DNA of 64,000 nucleotides from positions 1-64,000 of the forward strand of contig JANYKC010000046.1 of NCBI GenBank assembly GCA_025358255.1. Reading direction: 5' to 3'. Origin of the DNA: Spirochaetaceae bacterium. Lineage in GTDB: Bacteria; Spirochaetota; Spirochaetia; Treponematales; Rectinemataceae. A model generated the notes under the pieces. It saw only the letters and a program-made list of their open reading frames with translations, did no database searches and had not been told where the DNA came from. Below are positions 8,312 through 15,987 of this stretch, piece after piece. Each line of letters opens with the position of its first letter. Positions within the stretch are counted from its first letter, which is position 1. The translations under genes and the position numbers were made by a program.

Positions 8312-9604
8312 ATGCGTTTCTCCATGAAGCGATTCATCGAGGAATTTTTCCTCTACTCAAGCCAGCTGGTCGTCTTTTTCATCATCATGCTTTTCCTCAC
8401 GCCCTCGTCGGCCGATGCCCTCGGGGCCTACCCCCTCCTCATCGTCGCGGGCTTCCTTGTCATCCAGATCGTCCTTCTAGCGGGACAGGGCCACAATCCC
8501 ATCTTGCGCTTCCTCTTCTCCTTCATCTCGCCTGCGGCCTACGCACTGGTCCGGGTGATATCCGGCGATTTCATCCTCCTCGACATGGCCAACGTCTTCC
8601 TCTGGGCAGCCGCCTTCTATGTCGGCCTCTTCCAGTCCCTCGCCATCGCCTCCCATTCGCGGGGCCTCAAGCGAGCCGCCGAGACCTTCCTGGCCATCGG
8701 CGCCGTCCTGGTGTTCGTCTTCTTTTATTTCTACCTGGACCGCCGGCTCTCGATGACCAACGCGCTGAACAGCGGCAGCCTCGACCTGGCAGGCTACGAC
8801 AGCGCCCTTTCCATCCGCGCCTTCCCGCCCGCCTTCCTGCGCTTCATCAAGACCGCCCAGAACGCGTTTTTCGTCTACGGCGCCGCGACTTTCGGCCTCA
8901 TGATGCTGGCCAGCAAGGTCGAAGCCCTCTCCCTCCGCAGCCGCATCGTCCGCCTCTTCGGGGAGACGAAGCTCCAGGGCCCGAGCCCGAACCCGGAGGT
9001 GAGCATGGCCCAGCAGGCGGAGATCGCCGTCATCTCCGCCGACATCTGGGACTTCTCGCTCCTGGTGGACAAGCTCTCCGCCAAGGGCGCGGTCGACATC
9101 CTCAACCGCTATTATGCCCTCTGGGAAAACCTCGCGGAAAAATACCGGGGCCGGGTCGTCGACCTCACCGGGGACTCGGTGCTGGTCGCCTTCGGTCTCC
9201 CGGCGCAGGCTGGCCTCCAGCCGAGCCCCGCCGACAGCAAGGACGCCGCGGAGCGGGCCATCTCCTGCGCCTGCGATTTCCTCGCCGAGCTGCCTGGCCT
9301 GCGCGGCGACCTGGCCGCCGCATCCATGCCTCCGCTGGGCACCGTGGGAATCGGCGTCCACTCAGGACGCGTGATCGCGGGCGACCTCGGCCTCAAGGAA
9401 TCGCGCCAGCTCGGGGTCTTCGGCGACGCGGTCTCGGTCGCGGCCCGCCTGGATTCGCTGTGCAAGGAGTTCAAGCAGGAGATCCTCCTCTCCCAGCCGG
9501 TGTTCCGCCAGCTCGGACTGGAGACCCAGTCCAATTTCGTGAGGCTGGGCGAGGTCCTCCTGCGCAACAGCACCCAGCCGGTGCCTGTCTACGGGATGAA
9601 ATAA
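8312..9604 (+). CDS. Membrane-bound class III adenylate/guanylate cyclase
   Basis: A 430-residue protein. Residues 1-215 hold about six membrane helices, and 230-430 form a class III cyclase catalytic domain. Metal-binding Asp residues are visible in VISADIWDFS and DLTGDSVLVAFG, and the family VGIGVHSGRVIAGDLG is intact. In the transition-state motif FGDAVSVAARLD the usual Asn (NVASR) is Ser while the Arg is kept, so activity may be altered. Substrate choice (ATP or GTP) is not evident. It stands alone and converges on the acyl-CoA ligase gene with a shared hairpin between them. Confidence 0.88.
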   Translation: MRFSMKRFIEEFFLYSSQLVVFFIIMLFLTPSSADALGAYPLLIVAGFLVIQIVLLAGQGHNPILRFLFSFISPAAYALVRVISGDFILLDMANVFLWAAAFYVGLFQSLAIASHSRGLKRAAETFLAIGAVLVFVFFYFYLDRRLSMTNALNSGSLDLAGYDSALSIRAFPPAFLRFIKTAQNAFFVYGAATFGLMMLASKVEALSLRSRIVRLFGETKLQGPSPNPEVSMAQQAEIAVISADIWDFSLLVDKLSAKGAVDILNRYYALWENLAEKYRGRVVDLTGDSVLVAFGLPAQAGLQPSPADSKDAAERAISCACDFLAELPGLRGDLAAASMPPLGTVGIGVHSGRVIAGDLGLKESRQLGVFGDAVSVAARLDSLCKEFKQEILLSQPVFRQLGLETQSNFVRLGEVLLRNSTQPVPVYGMK

Positions 9605-9637
9605 GGGCTGCCCGGAAATCGCTTCCCGGACAGCCCT
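9604..9637. terminator. Shared hairpin between convergent genes
   Basis: AGGGCTGCCCGG and CCGGACAGCCCT pair over twelve positions with one mismatch around a ten-base loop. It lies between the converging stops at 9604 and 9665 and can act for either strand, but neither side has a strong T-run. Confidence 0.6.
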
Positions 9638-9664
9638 GCCTTCCCGACCCGATGCTTTCCGGAG

Positions 9665-11413
9665 TTACTGGGCCGCCTTCGCGGAGTGCCGCTTGATCTT
9701 CTTCGTCGTCGTCATCTCGAGGGCCTCGCGGAGCACCGTGACCTTCGTGATGCGCTGGTAGGGCAGGAGCTTCGCGTTCACCTCGTCCACCAGCTCCTTC
9801 ATCCTCTCCTCGATCGCGATCCAGCCCTGGCCGCCCGTCTTGTCGGTGGGCGCGTCCTTGATGAAGAGGTCCTGGTTCGGGTAGAGGCGGGCCTCGATGC
9901 CCTCGCTCCTCGTGGCCTTGTCGATCTCGTAGCCGCAGACGAGGACCTGCTCGACCTCGTCGAAGAGCTGGAAGCGGTTCTCGATCTCCTCGGGATAGAC
10001 GTTCTTGCCGCCCTCGGTGACGATCAGGTTCTTGGCCCTGCCCGTGAGGTAGAGGTAGTCCTCGTCGTCCAGCCAGCCGAGGTCGCCCGTCTTGAGCCAG
10101 CCATCGGGGGTGAACACGGCCTTGGTCTCCTCGGGCATCTTGTAGTAGCCCATCATCACCATTGGGCCCTTGATGATTATCTCGCCTATGCCCTCGGCGT
10201 TGGGCTCGAGGATGCGCATCTGCGCGCCAGGGATGACCTTGCCGACGCTCGTCACCTTGTAGTGCTCGATCGGGTTGAGGGCCACGATGGGGGAAGTCTC
10301 CGTGAGGCCGTAGCCCTGGACGAAGTCTATGCCAAGTTGGTTGTATTTCTTGAAGACCGCCGGGGCAAGCGGGCCGCCGCCTGAGATGCAGATGCGGTTT
10401 GTCTCGAGGCTGATCTTCTCGAGGACCAGGGAGCCGAAAAGCCTCTTTCCCGGATTCATCCGGAAGACCTTCTTCACGAAGCCGGAGAGGGCCATGAGGA
10501 CGGACACGAGGCCCGAGACGACTGGACCTTTCTCCTTCACGCCCTTGACCACACCCGCCAGGAGCTTGTTGAAGATCATGGGGACGCCGAGGAACATCGT
10601 GACCTTGGCTTCCTTCAGGTCCTTCAGGATCTGCTTGATCGCCATGCGCTTCCCGAAGACCAGTTCCGCGCCCACGGAGAGGGTCTCGATGAAGACGGCG
10701 AGCATGGTGTAGGAATGGTGGAGGGGCAGAAGGGCATAGAAGACGTCTTCGGGGAGGATGGTGAGGTTGCCCTGGGCGAGGAAACAATCGGCGACGAAGT
10801 TGCGGTGCGAGAGCATGACACCCTTGGGGATGCCGGTGGTGCCGCTCGTGAAGAGGATGGCCGCGAGGTCTTCGCTCTTCGCCGGGACGAGGGGAGGGAG
10901 GTCCTTCTCGGCGGGAGCCTTGAGGTCATAGATGTAGCCCGGCTTGCCGGGGGCGAGGGAGTAGATGGCCTTGAGCTTCTTCTTCCAGAGGGACGAGAGC
11001 TCCTCGGCCTTTTCCTCGTCGACGAAGAGGATTTCGGCGTCGCTCGCCCGGATGAGATTGTCGATTTCCCCTACGGATATCTGGTAGTCGATAGGAACGA
11101 CGACAGCCCCCGCCTCGAGGACGGCGAGATAGGCGACCGCCCATTCGGGCGAGTTCTTGCCGGTGACCGCGACCTTGGAACCCTGGGTCACCCCCAAGGA
11201 ACGGAGGTGGCGTGAGACATGGAGGACCTTCTCTCGGGCTTCGCGGTACGAAAGGCTGATCCGGTCGGGTTCATAGACCGTGAAGCAGGGGCGGTCGGGA
11301 AAGCGGCTCATCGTGATGGCAAAAAGCTCGGGAAGGGTCGGCCATTCGCCTTCGAAGGCCGTTTGCCGGAAGTCGTCCAGGAATTTCCACGGTTTGGTAT
11401 CGGTTCTTTTCAT
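9665..11413 (-). CDS. Long-chain acyl-CoA ligase (AMP-forming)
   Basis: A 582-residue ANL-superfamily enzyme that activates a fatty acid through an acyl-adenylate and passes it to CoA. Core motifs are ILFTSGTTGIPKGVMLSH (P-loop, A3), QGYGLTETSP (A5), DGWLKTGDLG (A7) and the C-terminal TKKIKRHS with the catalytic Lys (A10). A segment between A3 and A5 (VVSGLVSVLMALSGFVKKVF) is hydrophobic, as in membrane-associated FACS proteins. ATG at 11413 is preferred over a GTG two codons upstream because TGAGG sits at proper spacing. It could equally use medium-chain substrates. Confidence 0.88.
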   Translation of the reverse strand: MKRTDTKPWKFLDDFRQTAFEGEWPTLPELFAITMSRFPDRPCFTVYEPDRISLSYREAREKVLHVSRHLRSLGVTQGSKVAVTGKNSPEWAVAYLAVLEAGAVVVPIDYQISVGEIDNLIRASDAEILFVDEEKAEELSSLWKKKLKAIYSLAPGKPGYIYDLKAPAEKDLPPLVPAKSEDLAAILFTSGTTGIPKGVMLSHRNFVADCFLAQGNLTILPEDVFYALLPLHHSYTMLAVFIETLSVGAELVFGKRMAIKQILKDLKEAKVTMFLGVPMIFNKLLAGVVKGVKEKGPVVSGLVSVLMALSGFVKKVFRMNPGKRLFGSLVLEKISLETNRICISGGGPLAPAVFKKYNQLGIDFVQGYGLTETSPIVALNPIEHYKVTSVGKVIPGAQMRILEPNAEGIGEIIIKGPMVMMGYYKMPEETKAVFTPDGWLKTGDLGWLDDEDYLYLTGRAKNLIVTEGGKNVYPEEIENRFQLFDEVEQVLVCGYEIDKATRSEGIEARLYPNQDLFIKDAPTDKTGGQGWIAIEERMKELVDEVNAKLLPYQRITKVTVLREALEMTTTKKIKRHSAKAAQ

Positions 11414-11438
11414 GGCCACACCTCACTGCGCCTAGGCT

Positions 11439-11455
11439 GTCGTACAGGATACGAC
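11439..11455. promoter_or_regulatory. Palindromic operator candidate upstream of the acyl-CoA ligase
   Basis: GTCGTA-CAGGA-TACGAC is a perfect 6-bp inverted repeat placed between the predicted promoter and the ligase start, where a repressor would block transcription. No cognate regulator gene is next to it. Confidence 0.5.
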
Positions 11456-11465
11456 ACGGTAGGAC

Positions 11466-11494
11466 ACTATAGGTTGCGGGTCGGAAACTGAAAA
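11466..11494 (-). promoter_or_regulatory. Possible promoter of the acyl-CoA ligase
   Basis: Minus-strand TTTTCA (11489-11494), 17 bp, TATAGT (11466-11471). The -35 box is weak; position relative to the palindrome and start is sensible. Confidence 0.4.
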
Positions 11495-11581
11495 GAGGGA
11501 GATCGCCAATTTGGTTTTCGCGGATGCCCACAGTAACTTGTAGGCTGTCCGTGATGTTACTGCTGTATGCGGGAGACCATG

Positions 11582-12415
11582 ATGAACGAATCCGAAAAAA
11601 GCGACCGGAAATACCTGAACCGGAGGCGTGGCCCTTCCATCGTCGTCGATGGGGTAGCCGTGCACGACGGCGGCCGCAGGAAAAAAAGCGGACTCGTCCT
11701 TGCCCTCGGGACCTTCGCCTTGGCAGGCGCTTTCGTCCTTGCCAGCGCGTTTTTCTCTTCCTGCTCGGGCAGCGCAGGCATCGCTCTTACGGCTGGGGGC
11801 GGCGCGCGATTCCGCCTTGAGACGAGGGTCCCATCGGCCTTGGCCGCCAAGATACGGGCAACATCGGGCATCACGGCCGCGACGCCTCTTTTCGATGGTG
11901 CCATGGCGGCGAAGGCCGCTGCAGCCCGACCAGAGCTCAGCCTCATCTCCTTCACGAGCCCCGACCCGGACTCTATGCGGGCGGTGGTGGAAGCGGCCAA
12001 CCTGCGAAAGCTCCTGGACCGTCCCGACCTGGCCTCATCAGGCGCGGTGATCCTCGAAAAGGGGCCAGCCTGGACCGAACTCCGTGTACATCTCGAACGG
12101 GGGAAGGTGGCTGCCCTCGTCGGCCTCGTCCCAGGCCTGGACCGCGACCTCCTGGACAGCCTTTCGCCGCCGGCCCTCGACCCCGACCCGCTGACAAAGG
12201 CCGAATACCGCAAGAGCCTCCTTCGCCCCTTCGGCGAAGCCGCGGTCCTCGCCCTCGATGCCGCGATCCTGACCCTAAGGCTCGAAGCTCCCGGCGCCAT
12301 CCTCGCGGCAAGCGGAGGAAAGACAAGCGGGACAAGCCTCACGGTGGACATCCCCGCCTTCGATCTCTTGACCCTCGAGAAACCCATCGACTTTTCCCTG
12401 CGCTGGAAAAACTAG
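11582..12415 (+). CDS. Single-pass membrane protein of unknown function
   Basis: A 277-residue protein I do not recognise. The first 40 residues are charged and cytoplasmic. A single hydrophobic segment follows (GLVLALGTFALAGAFVLASA), and the remainder, Ala/Leu-rich with many acidic and basic pairs, should be outside the membrane. The Cys after the helix (FFSSC) is too deep for an ordinary lipoprotein signal. ATG at 11582 is used because GGGAGA lies about six bases upstream; ATG at 11579 is equally possible. The gene is monocistronic and ends 10 bp from the converging PHP gene. Confidence 0.65.
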   Translation: MNESEKSDRKYLNRRRGPSIVVDGVAVHDGGRRKKSGLVLALGTFALAGAFVLASAFFSSCSGSAGIALTAGGGARFRLETRVPSALAAKIRATSGITAATPLFDGAMAAKAAAARPELSLISFTSPDPDSMRAVVEAANLRKLLDRPDLASSGAVILEKGPAWTELRVHLERGKVAALVGLVPGLDRDLLDSLSPPALDPDPLTKAEYRKSLLRPFGEAAVLALDAAILTLRLEAPGAILAASGGKTSGTSLTVDIPAFDLLTLEKPIDFSLRWKN

Positions 12416-12425
12416 GGGAAGGCCC

Positions 12426-13208
12426 TCAGCCGGCATCGCCCAGGAGCCACGAGGGCCGGGCCCTGCCCTCCCTGAGGGCATCGACGACGCCCCCCAGGAG
12501 CTCGCCTCCCCGATTCGCCAGGCCGGCCTCGAAAAAGGCCCTGTCGAGCTCGAGTTCGAAGGCGCGCCGCGCCACGTGCTCGGGATAGTGGGCGTCCGAA
12601 CCGGAAACCACGGTGAAACCCCGCGTGAGCGACCGCGCCGGATCGCGCATCGCCTCGACGGCCGCATAGGGACCCATGGGCAGGAAGCCGAGTTGGCTCC
12701 CCACCGAGAACATGGGCCGGTCGACATGTGCAGGGATGATCGCCCCGCCCCTGCGCGCTGCCTCGGCACAGATCTCGTCGTAGCCAAGGTCGAGTCCGCC
12801 GCCGAGCCAATAGCCAAGGAGGTCGAGGACATCGTCCCCGGCGTCCACGACCACTTCATCCCCGAGCCTTTCAGGGTCATAGGGAAGGTCGGGGATATGG
12901 CCGCGAAGGAAGGCCCCAAACTCCAGGGCTTCTCCCGGGCTGCCGAAAAGGCAAAGTATATGGACCTCCTCGAGGCTCGAGACCTCGATGCCGTGCAGGG
13001 CTGCGATGCCCTCACGCGCGCAGGCTTCCGCGAAGGCGGGGCAGTTGAGGGCCGCATTGTGGTCGGTGAGGGCCAGGAGGCGCACCCCCCGCTCCGCGGC
13101 CACGTGGGCGAGAAGGGAAGGCGACTGCTCAAGGGATGCGCACGGCGAGAGGCAGGAATGGTTGTGGAGGTCGGCGAGGAGTCTCACGGATGCTCGCCAG
13201 TGCGCCAC
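12426..13208 (-). CDS. PHP-domain metal-dependent phosphoesterase
   Basis: A 260-residue PHP (polymerase and histidinol phosphatase) protein. Metal ligands lie in ADLHNHSCLSPCAS, ALTDHNAALN, GIEVSS, PAHVDRP and GSDAH, all intact, so a trinuclear phosphoesterase site is likely. It is the last of three tightly linked genes (CBS-HATPase, DRTGG, PHP). This trio is familiar from [FeFe]-hydrogenase loci of anaerobes, where the PHP protein sits among hydrogenase genes with unknown role. No hydrogenase gene lies in this window. Confidence 0.88.
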   Translation of the reverse strand: MAHWRASVRLLADLHNHSCLSPCASLEQSPSLLAHVAAERGVRLLALTDHNAALNCPAFAEACAREGIAALHGIEVSSLEEVHILCLFGSPGEALEFGAFLRGHIPDLPYDPERLGDEVVVDAGDDVLDLLGYWLGGGLDLGYDEICAEAARRGGAIIPAHVDRPMFSVGSQLGFLPMGPYAAVEAMRDPARSLTRGFTVVSGSDAHYPEHVARRAFELELDRAFFEAGLANRGGELLGGVVDALREGRARPSWLLGDAG

Positions 13209-13223
13209 ATCGATGCGCCTCCC

Positions 13224-13562
13224 TCAGGCCGGCGCGCCGAGATCGGCCCACAGGAGGCCGGAGACCTCGAACTGCGAACGGGGCGTGAGGAAAATGGCCA
13301 CGCCTTCGGCTGCCGCGGCCTCGAGCATGTCCTCGGGGACAGGCCTCCCGTTGCAGATGACGATGGCGGCCAGACCCACAAGGCTCGCGACGGCCACGGT
13401 GTTCCTGTGGGCCTGGATGGTCACGAGGACGGCATCGGCCGCCGCGCTGCCCATGACGTCAGAAAGGAGGTCGGAGGTGTAGGCGCCCGAAAGCGGCCTG
13501 TCCTCGTAGGTTTCCTGCAGGGGCGTGAAGCCCATCCTGGTGCCGAGCTCGCTCGTGCGCAT
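13224..13562 (-). CDS. DRTGG-domain protein (hydrogenase-locus type)
   Basis: A 112-residue protein matching the small DRTGG-domain proteins found beside hydrogenase subunits. The recognisable segment is TSDLLSDVMGSAAADAVLVT followed by IQAHRNTVAVA and later VPEDMLEAAAAEGVAIF. Some databases call these iron-sulfur binding hydrogenase or HPr-kinase-like, but no Cys cluster is present and no kinase motif is seen. A ligand-binding regulatory role alongside the CBS-HATPase protein is an inference from neighbourhood. Confidence 0.75.
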   Translation of the reverse strand: MRTSELGTRMGFTPLQETYEDRPLSGAYTSDLLSDVMGSAAADAVLVTIQAHRNTVAVASLVGLAAIVICNGRPVPEDMLEAAAAEGVAIFLTPRSQFEVSGLLWADLGAPA

Positions 13563-13573
13563 CCTTCTCTCCT

Positions 13574-14500
13574 TTACAGCTTGTAGGCTATGGCGACCTT
13601 GACGACCGTGCCCCGCCCCGGCGCGGAATCGATGCTGAATTCATCGGAGACGCGCTTGGCATTGGGGAGTCCCATGCCCGCGCCGAAGCCGAGGGACCTG
13701 ATCCATTCGCTCGCCGTCGAATAGCCCTCCCGCATGGCGACCTCGACATCGGCGATGCCCGGGCCGAGGTCCTCCGCGATGATCTCGATGACGCCGTCGC
13801 GCAGGTTGCAGGAGAGTGTGCCGCCCTCGGAATGGATCACCTCGTTGAGCTCGAGCTCGTAGCTGGCCACGGCGGCCCGGCGCACGGTGGCGGCGTCGAT
13901 GCCATGGGCCTTGAGGAGCTTCTTGATCTCGGTGCTCGCCTTGCCCGCGTTCTCGAAATCGAGGCGCATGATGGGAAAGGAAAGCCGCTGCTCGCCCTCG
14001 GCCGGCGGCGCGTCGTCGGCATGGCGTTCGGCCAGGACCTCCTCGAGCCGCTGGACCTCCGCGTTCATCGCGACAAGGAGGGCCCGGATGATGTCTGAGG
14101 CGGAGACGACGCCGACAAGGTAGTGGTCCCGGTCCAGGACGGGGAAACGCCCATAGCTGTAGCGGTTGAAATAGGTGACGGCGAAGGCCAGGGGCATGTC
14201 GTCCTCGAGGGCGATGACCTGCTTGGTCATGAGGGCATCGACGCGGTCGCCGATGCGCCCGCCATCGAGGGCCGAGATCACGTCCTCCATGGCCACGATG
14301 CCCAGAAGGCGCTGGTCGTCATCCACGACGGGAAGGCCGGTGATGCCGTTGTCGCGGAGCCGGTACTGGATGGTCCGCATGGTCTCGCCCGGCGAGGCGG
14401 TGATGGTCGGCGAGGTCATCACGTCGCGGATCTTGAGACGGTAGATCAGCTCAAGGACGACGGCAGGGCCTGCTTCCGCGCTGATGGGCAATTCGGGCAT
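13574..14500 (-). CDS. Tandem-CBS and HATPase (anti-sigma-type kinase) protein
   Basis: A 308-residue fusion. Two CBS domains (about 20-150; VMTSPTITASPGETMRTIQ and LMTKQVIALEDDMPLAFAV) should bind adenine nucleotides. A linker follows, then a RsbW/anti-sigma-like HATPase domain (about 195-308) with SYELELNEVIHSEGG, AEDLGPGIADVE and GFGAGMGLPNAKRVSDEF. No phospho-acceptor His is seen, which fits a Ser/Thr kinase of an antagonist. The start at 14500 avoids a low-complexity upstream extension. Energy-state sensing through CBS coupled to a kinase output is the likely design. Confidence 0.82.
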   Translation of the reverse strand: MPELPISAEAGPAVVLELIYRLKIRDVMTSPTITASPGETMRTIQYRLRDNGITGLPVVDDDQRLLGIVAMEDVISALDGGRIGDRVDALMTKQVIALEDDMPLAFAVTYFNRYSYGRFPVLDRDHYLVGVVSASDIIRALLVAMNAEVQRLEEVLAERHADDAPPAEGEQRLSFPIMRLDFENAGKASTEIKKLLKAHGIDAATVRRAAVASYELELNEVIHSEGGTLSCNLRDGVIEIIAEDLGPGIADVEVAMREGYSTASEWIRSLGFGAGMGLPNAKRVSDEFSIDSAPGRGTVVKVAIAYKL

Positions 14501-14561
14501 GAAAGCGAGTATGCCCCGACCGGGTGCAGGCCGACAAGCGCGTCCAATGGACCGATTCCGG

Positions 14562-14571
14562 GGGACAGACC
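14562..14571 (+). repeat. GGGACAGACC motif copy (5' of ompA-like gene)
   Basis: Lies 91 bp upstream of the ompA-like start and faces the inverted copy at 14710, so the pair is head-to-head about 150 bp apart. Flanking arms pair over only three bases. Confidence 0.85.
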
Positions 14572-14661
14572 CGCACCGAATCCGGGCGTGGCCGCCCAAG
14601 GAGGGATATACTGGAAGCGGACCGGGCAACTCCCCAAGTTGCCTGTGCCCAGGGGGAGCAC

Positions 14662-15951
14662 ATGCGCTGGCTTTCGGAAAAATCGGGCTCGATGGATGTC
14701 AAAATCCGAGGTCTGTCCCTCGGGTTCCTCGGGTTCCTCGGGTTCCTCCTCCAGGCTTTCTGCCTGCCATCCACCCTCATCGCCCAAGGAGGCCCGCCCA
14801 AGGCCGGCGCCGGGGAAACCTTCGCCTTCACCTATGAGGCGGGTGACCGCTACCGCGTGCTTTCCGAAGTCCAGGAAGAGGTTCTCGTCAACCATAAGTT
14901 CCTGTCCCGCTCCACTATCCAGAACCGCATCGCCTTCGAGGTAGCCGAAGTCTCCACCGACGGCAAGAAGGGCCTCCTGCGCGGCACCTTCCTCACCGAG
15001 GAAAAGCCGGAGGGCTCCGCCATTCCCCTGATCCAGGAAAGCTACGATTCCGAATTCTGGCGTGACGCGCGCGGAAATTACACGATCGGCGACAACTACT
15101 ACATGCCCGTAGTGCGGAACTGTCCCGTTTTCCCGGACGGGCCACTCAAGCCCGGTGACTCCTGGACAGCCCCCGGAGAGGAGCGCCACGACCTTCGCCG
15201 CTCCTTCGGGATCCCCGATCCCTACGCCATCCCCTTTGTCGCCCGCTACCGCTACGAGGGCATCGTGGACCAGGATGGCAAGGCTCGCCGCCTCATCACC
15301 GCCTCCTACACGATCTTCGCGCAGCCTGCCCCGCCCCGCGCCTTCAAGGACATCTATCCCATCCAGATCGCCGGCTTCTCTGAGCAGCGGATCTGGTGGG
15401 ATCCCGAGATCGGAGAGCCTGTCTCCTACGAGGAGCGCTTCAAGCTCGTCTTCGACTGGTCGGACGGAACCCAGGTCGAATACCGGGGCAATGCCAAGGC
15501 CTCCATCGTCGAGGCGCTCCGCATGGACAAGGCCGCCGTCCAGTCAGCCGTGGAGGATGCCGTCGGAGACCTGGCCAACGTGAAGGTGACCGAGAGCGAA
15601 CTCGGGGTGACCATCAGCATCGAGAACATCCAGTTCCTCCCCGATTCGGCGGAGCTGCGTCCCGAGGAGATCGCCAAGCTGGGGAAGATCGCGGCCATCA
15701 TCGCCGGCTATCCCGAACGCGACATCCTCGTGGCGGGGCACACCGCATTGGCGGGCACTCCCGCCGGCCGGAAGAAACTGTCCGAGGAGAGGGCGGCGAC
15801 TGTCGCCAATGCGCTCGCCGCGGCGGGGGCGGCAAGCCCGGCCCGCTTCCACATCGTCGGCTATGGCGCCGAGAAACCGGTGGCGGACAACGCGACCGTG
15901 GAGGGCATGGCCCGCAACCGGCGCGTGGAGATCACCATCCTGGAGAACTAG
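14662..15951 (+). CDS. OmpA-family outer-membrane-associated protein
   Basis: A 429-residue protein with a signal peptide, a ~270-residue beta-rich N-terminal region and a C-terminal OmpA-like peptidoglycan-binding domain (about 315-429; IQFLPDSAELRPEEIAKLGK, VAGHTALAGTP and EGMARNRRVEITI). It probably links the outer sheath to peptidoglycan. The start at 14662 follows AGGGGGAG. The signal peptide core is odd: the dispersed GGTCTGTCCC motif and three copies of a 9-bp unit encode RGLSLGFLGFLGFLLQ. Expression may depend on a 5' region holding another motif copy. Confidence 0.82.
   Translation: MRWLSEKSGSMDVKIRGLSLGFLGFLGFLLQAFCLPSTLIAQGGPPKAGAGETFAFTYEAGDRYRVLSEVQEEVLVNHKFLSRSTIQNRIAFEVAEVSTDGKKGLLRGTFLTEEKPEGSAIPLIQESYDSEFWRDARGNYTIGDNYYMPVVRNCPVFPDGPLKPGDSWTAPGEERHDLRRSFGIPDPYAIPFVARYRYEGIVDQDGKARRLITASYTIFAQPAPPRAFKDIYPIQIAGFSEQRIWWDPEIGEPVSYEERFKLVFDWSDGTQVEYRGNAKASIVEALRMDKAAVQSAVEDAVGDLANVKVTESELGVTISIENIQFLPDSAELRPEEIAKLGKIAAIIAGYPERDILVAGHTALAGTPAGRKKLSEERAATVANALAAAGAASPARFHIVGYGAEKPVADNATVEGMARNRRVEITILEN
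14710..14719 (-). repeat. GGGACAGACC motif copy inside the ompA-like signal peptide
   Basis: Arms CCGAGG and CCTCGG give a perfect six-pair hairpin around TCTGTC. Read in the gene it encodes the RGLSL residues of the signal peptide. The outer flank AAAATCC mirrors the TTTC/GGATTT tail seen at other copies. Confidence 0.88.
14718..14744 (+). repeat. Three tandem 9-bp units in the signal peptide
   Basis: CCTCGGGTT occurs three times in a row, adding three copies of Gly-Phe-Leu to the hydrophobic core of the signal peptide. Unit-number change would lengthen or shorten the core without shifting frame. Confidence 0.85.
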
Positions 15952-15987
15952 CCGCCGCCAGGCTCGCATTGATGGAGCGCCACTGGA

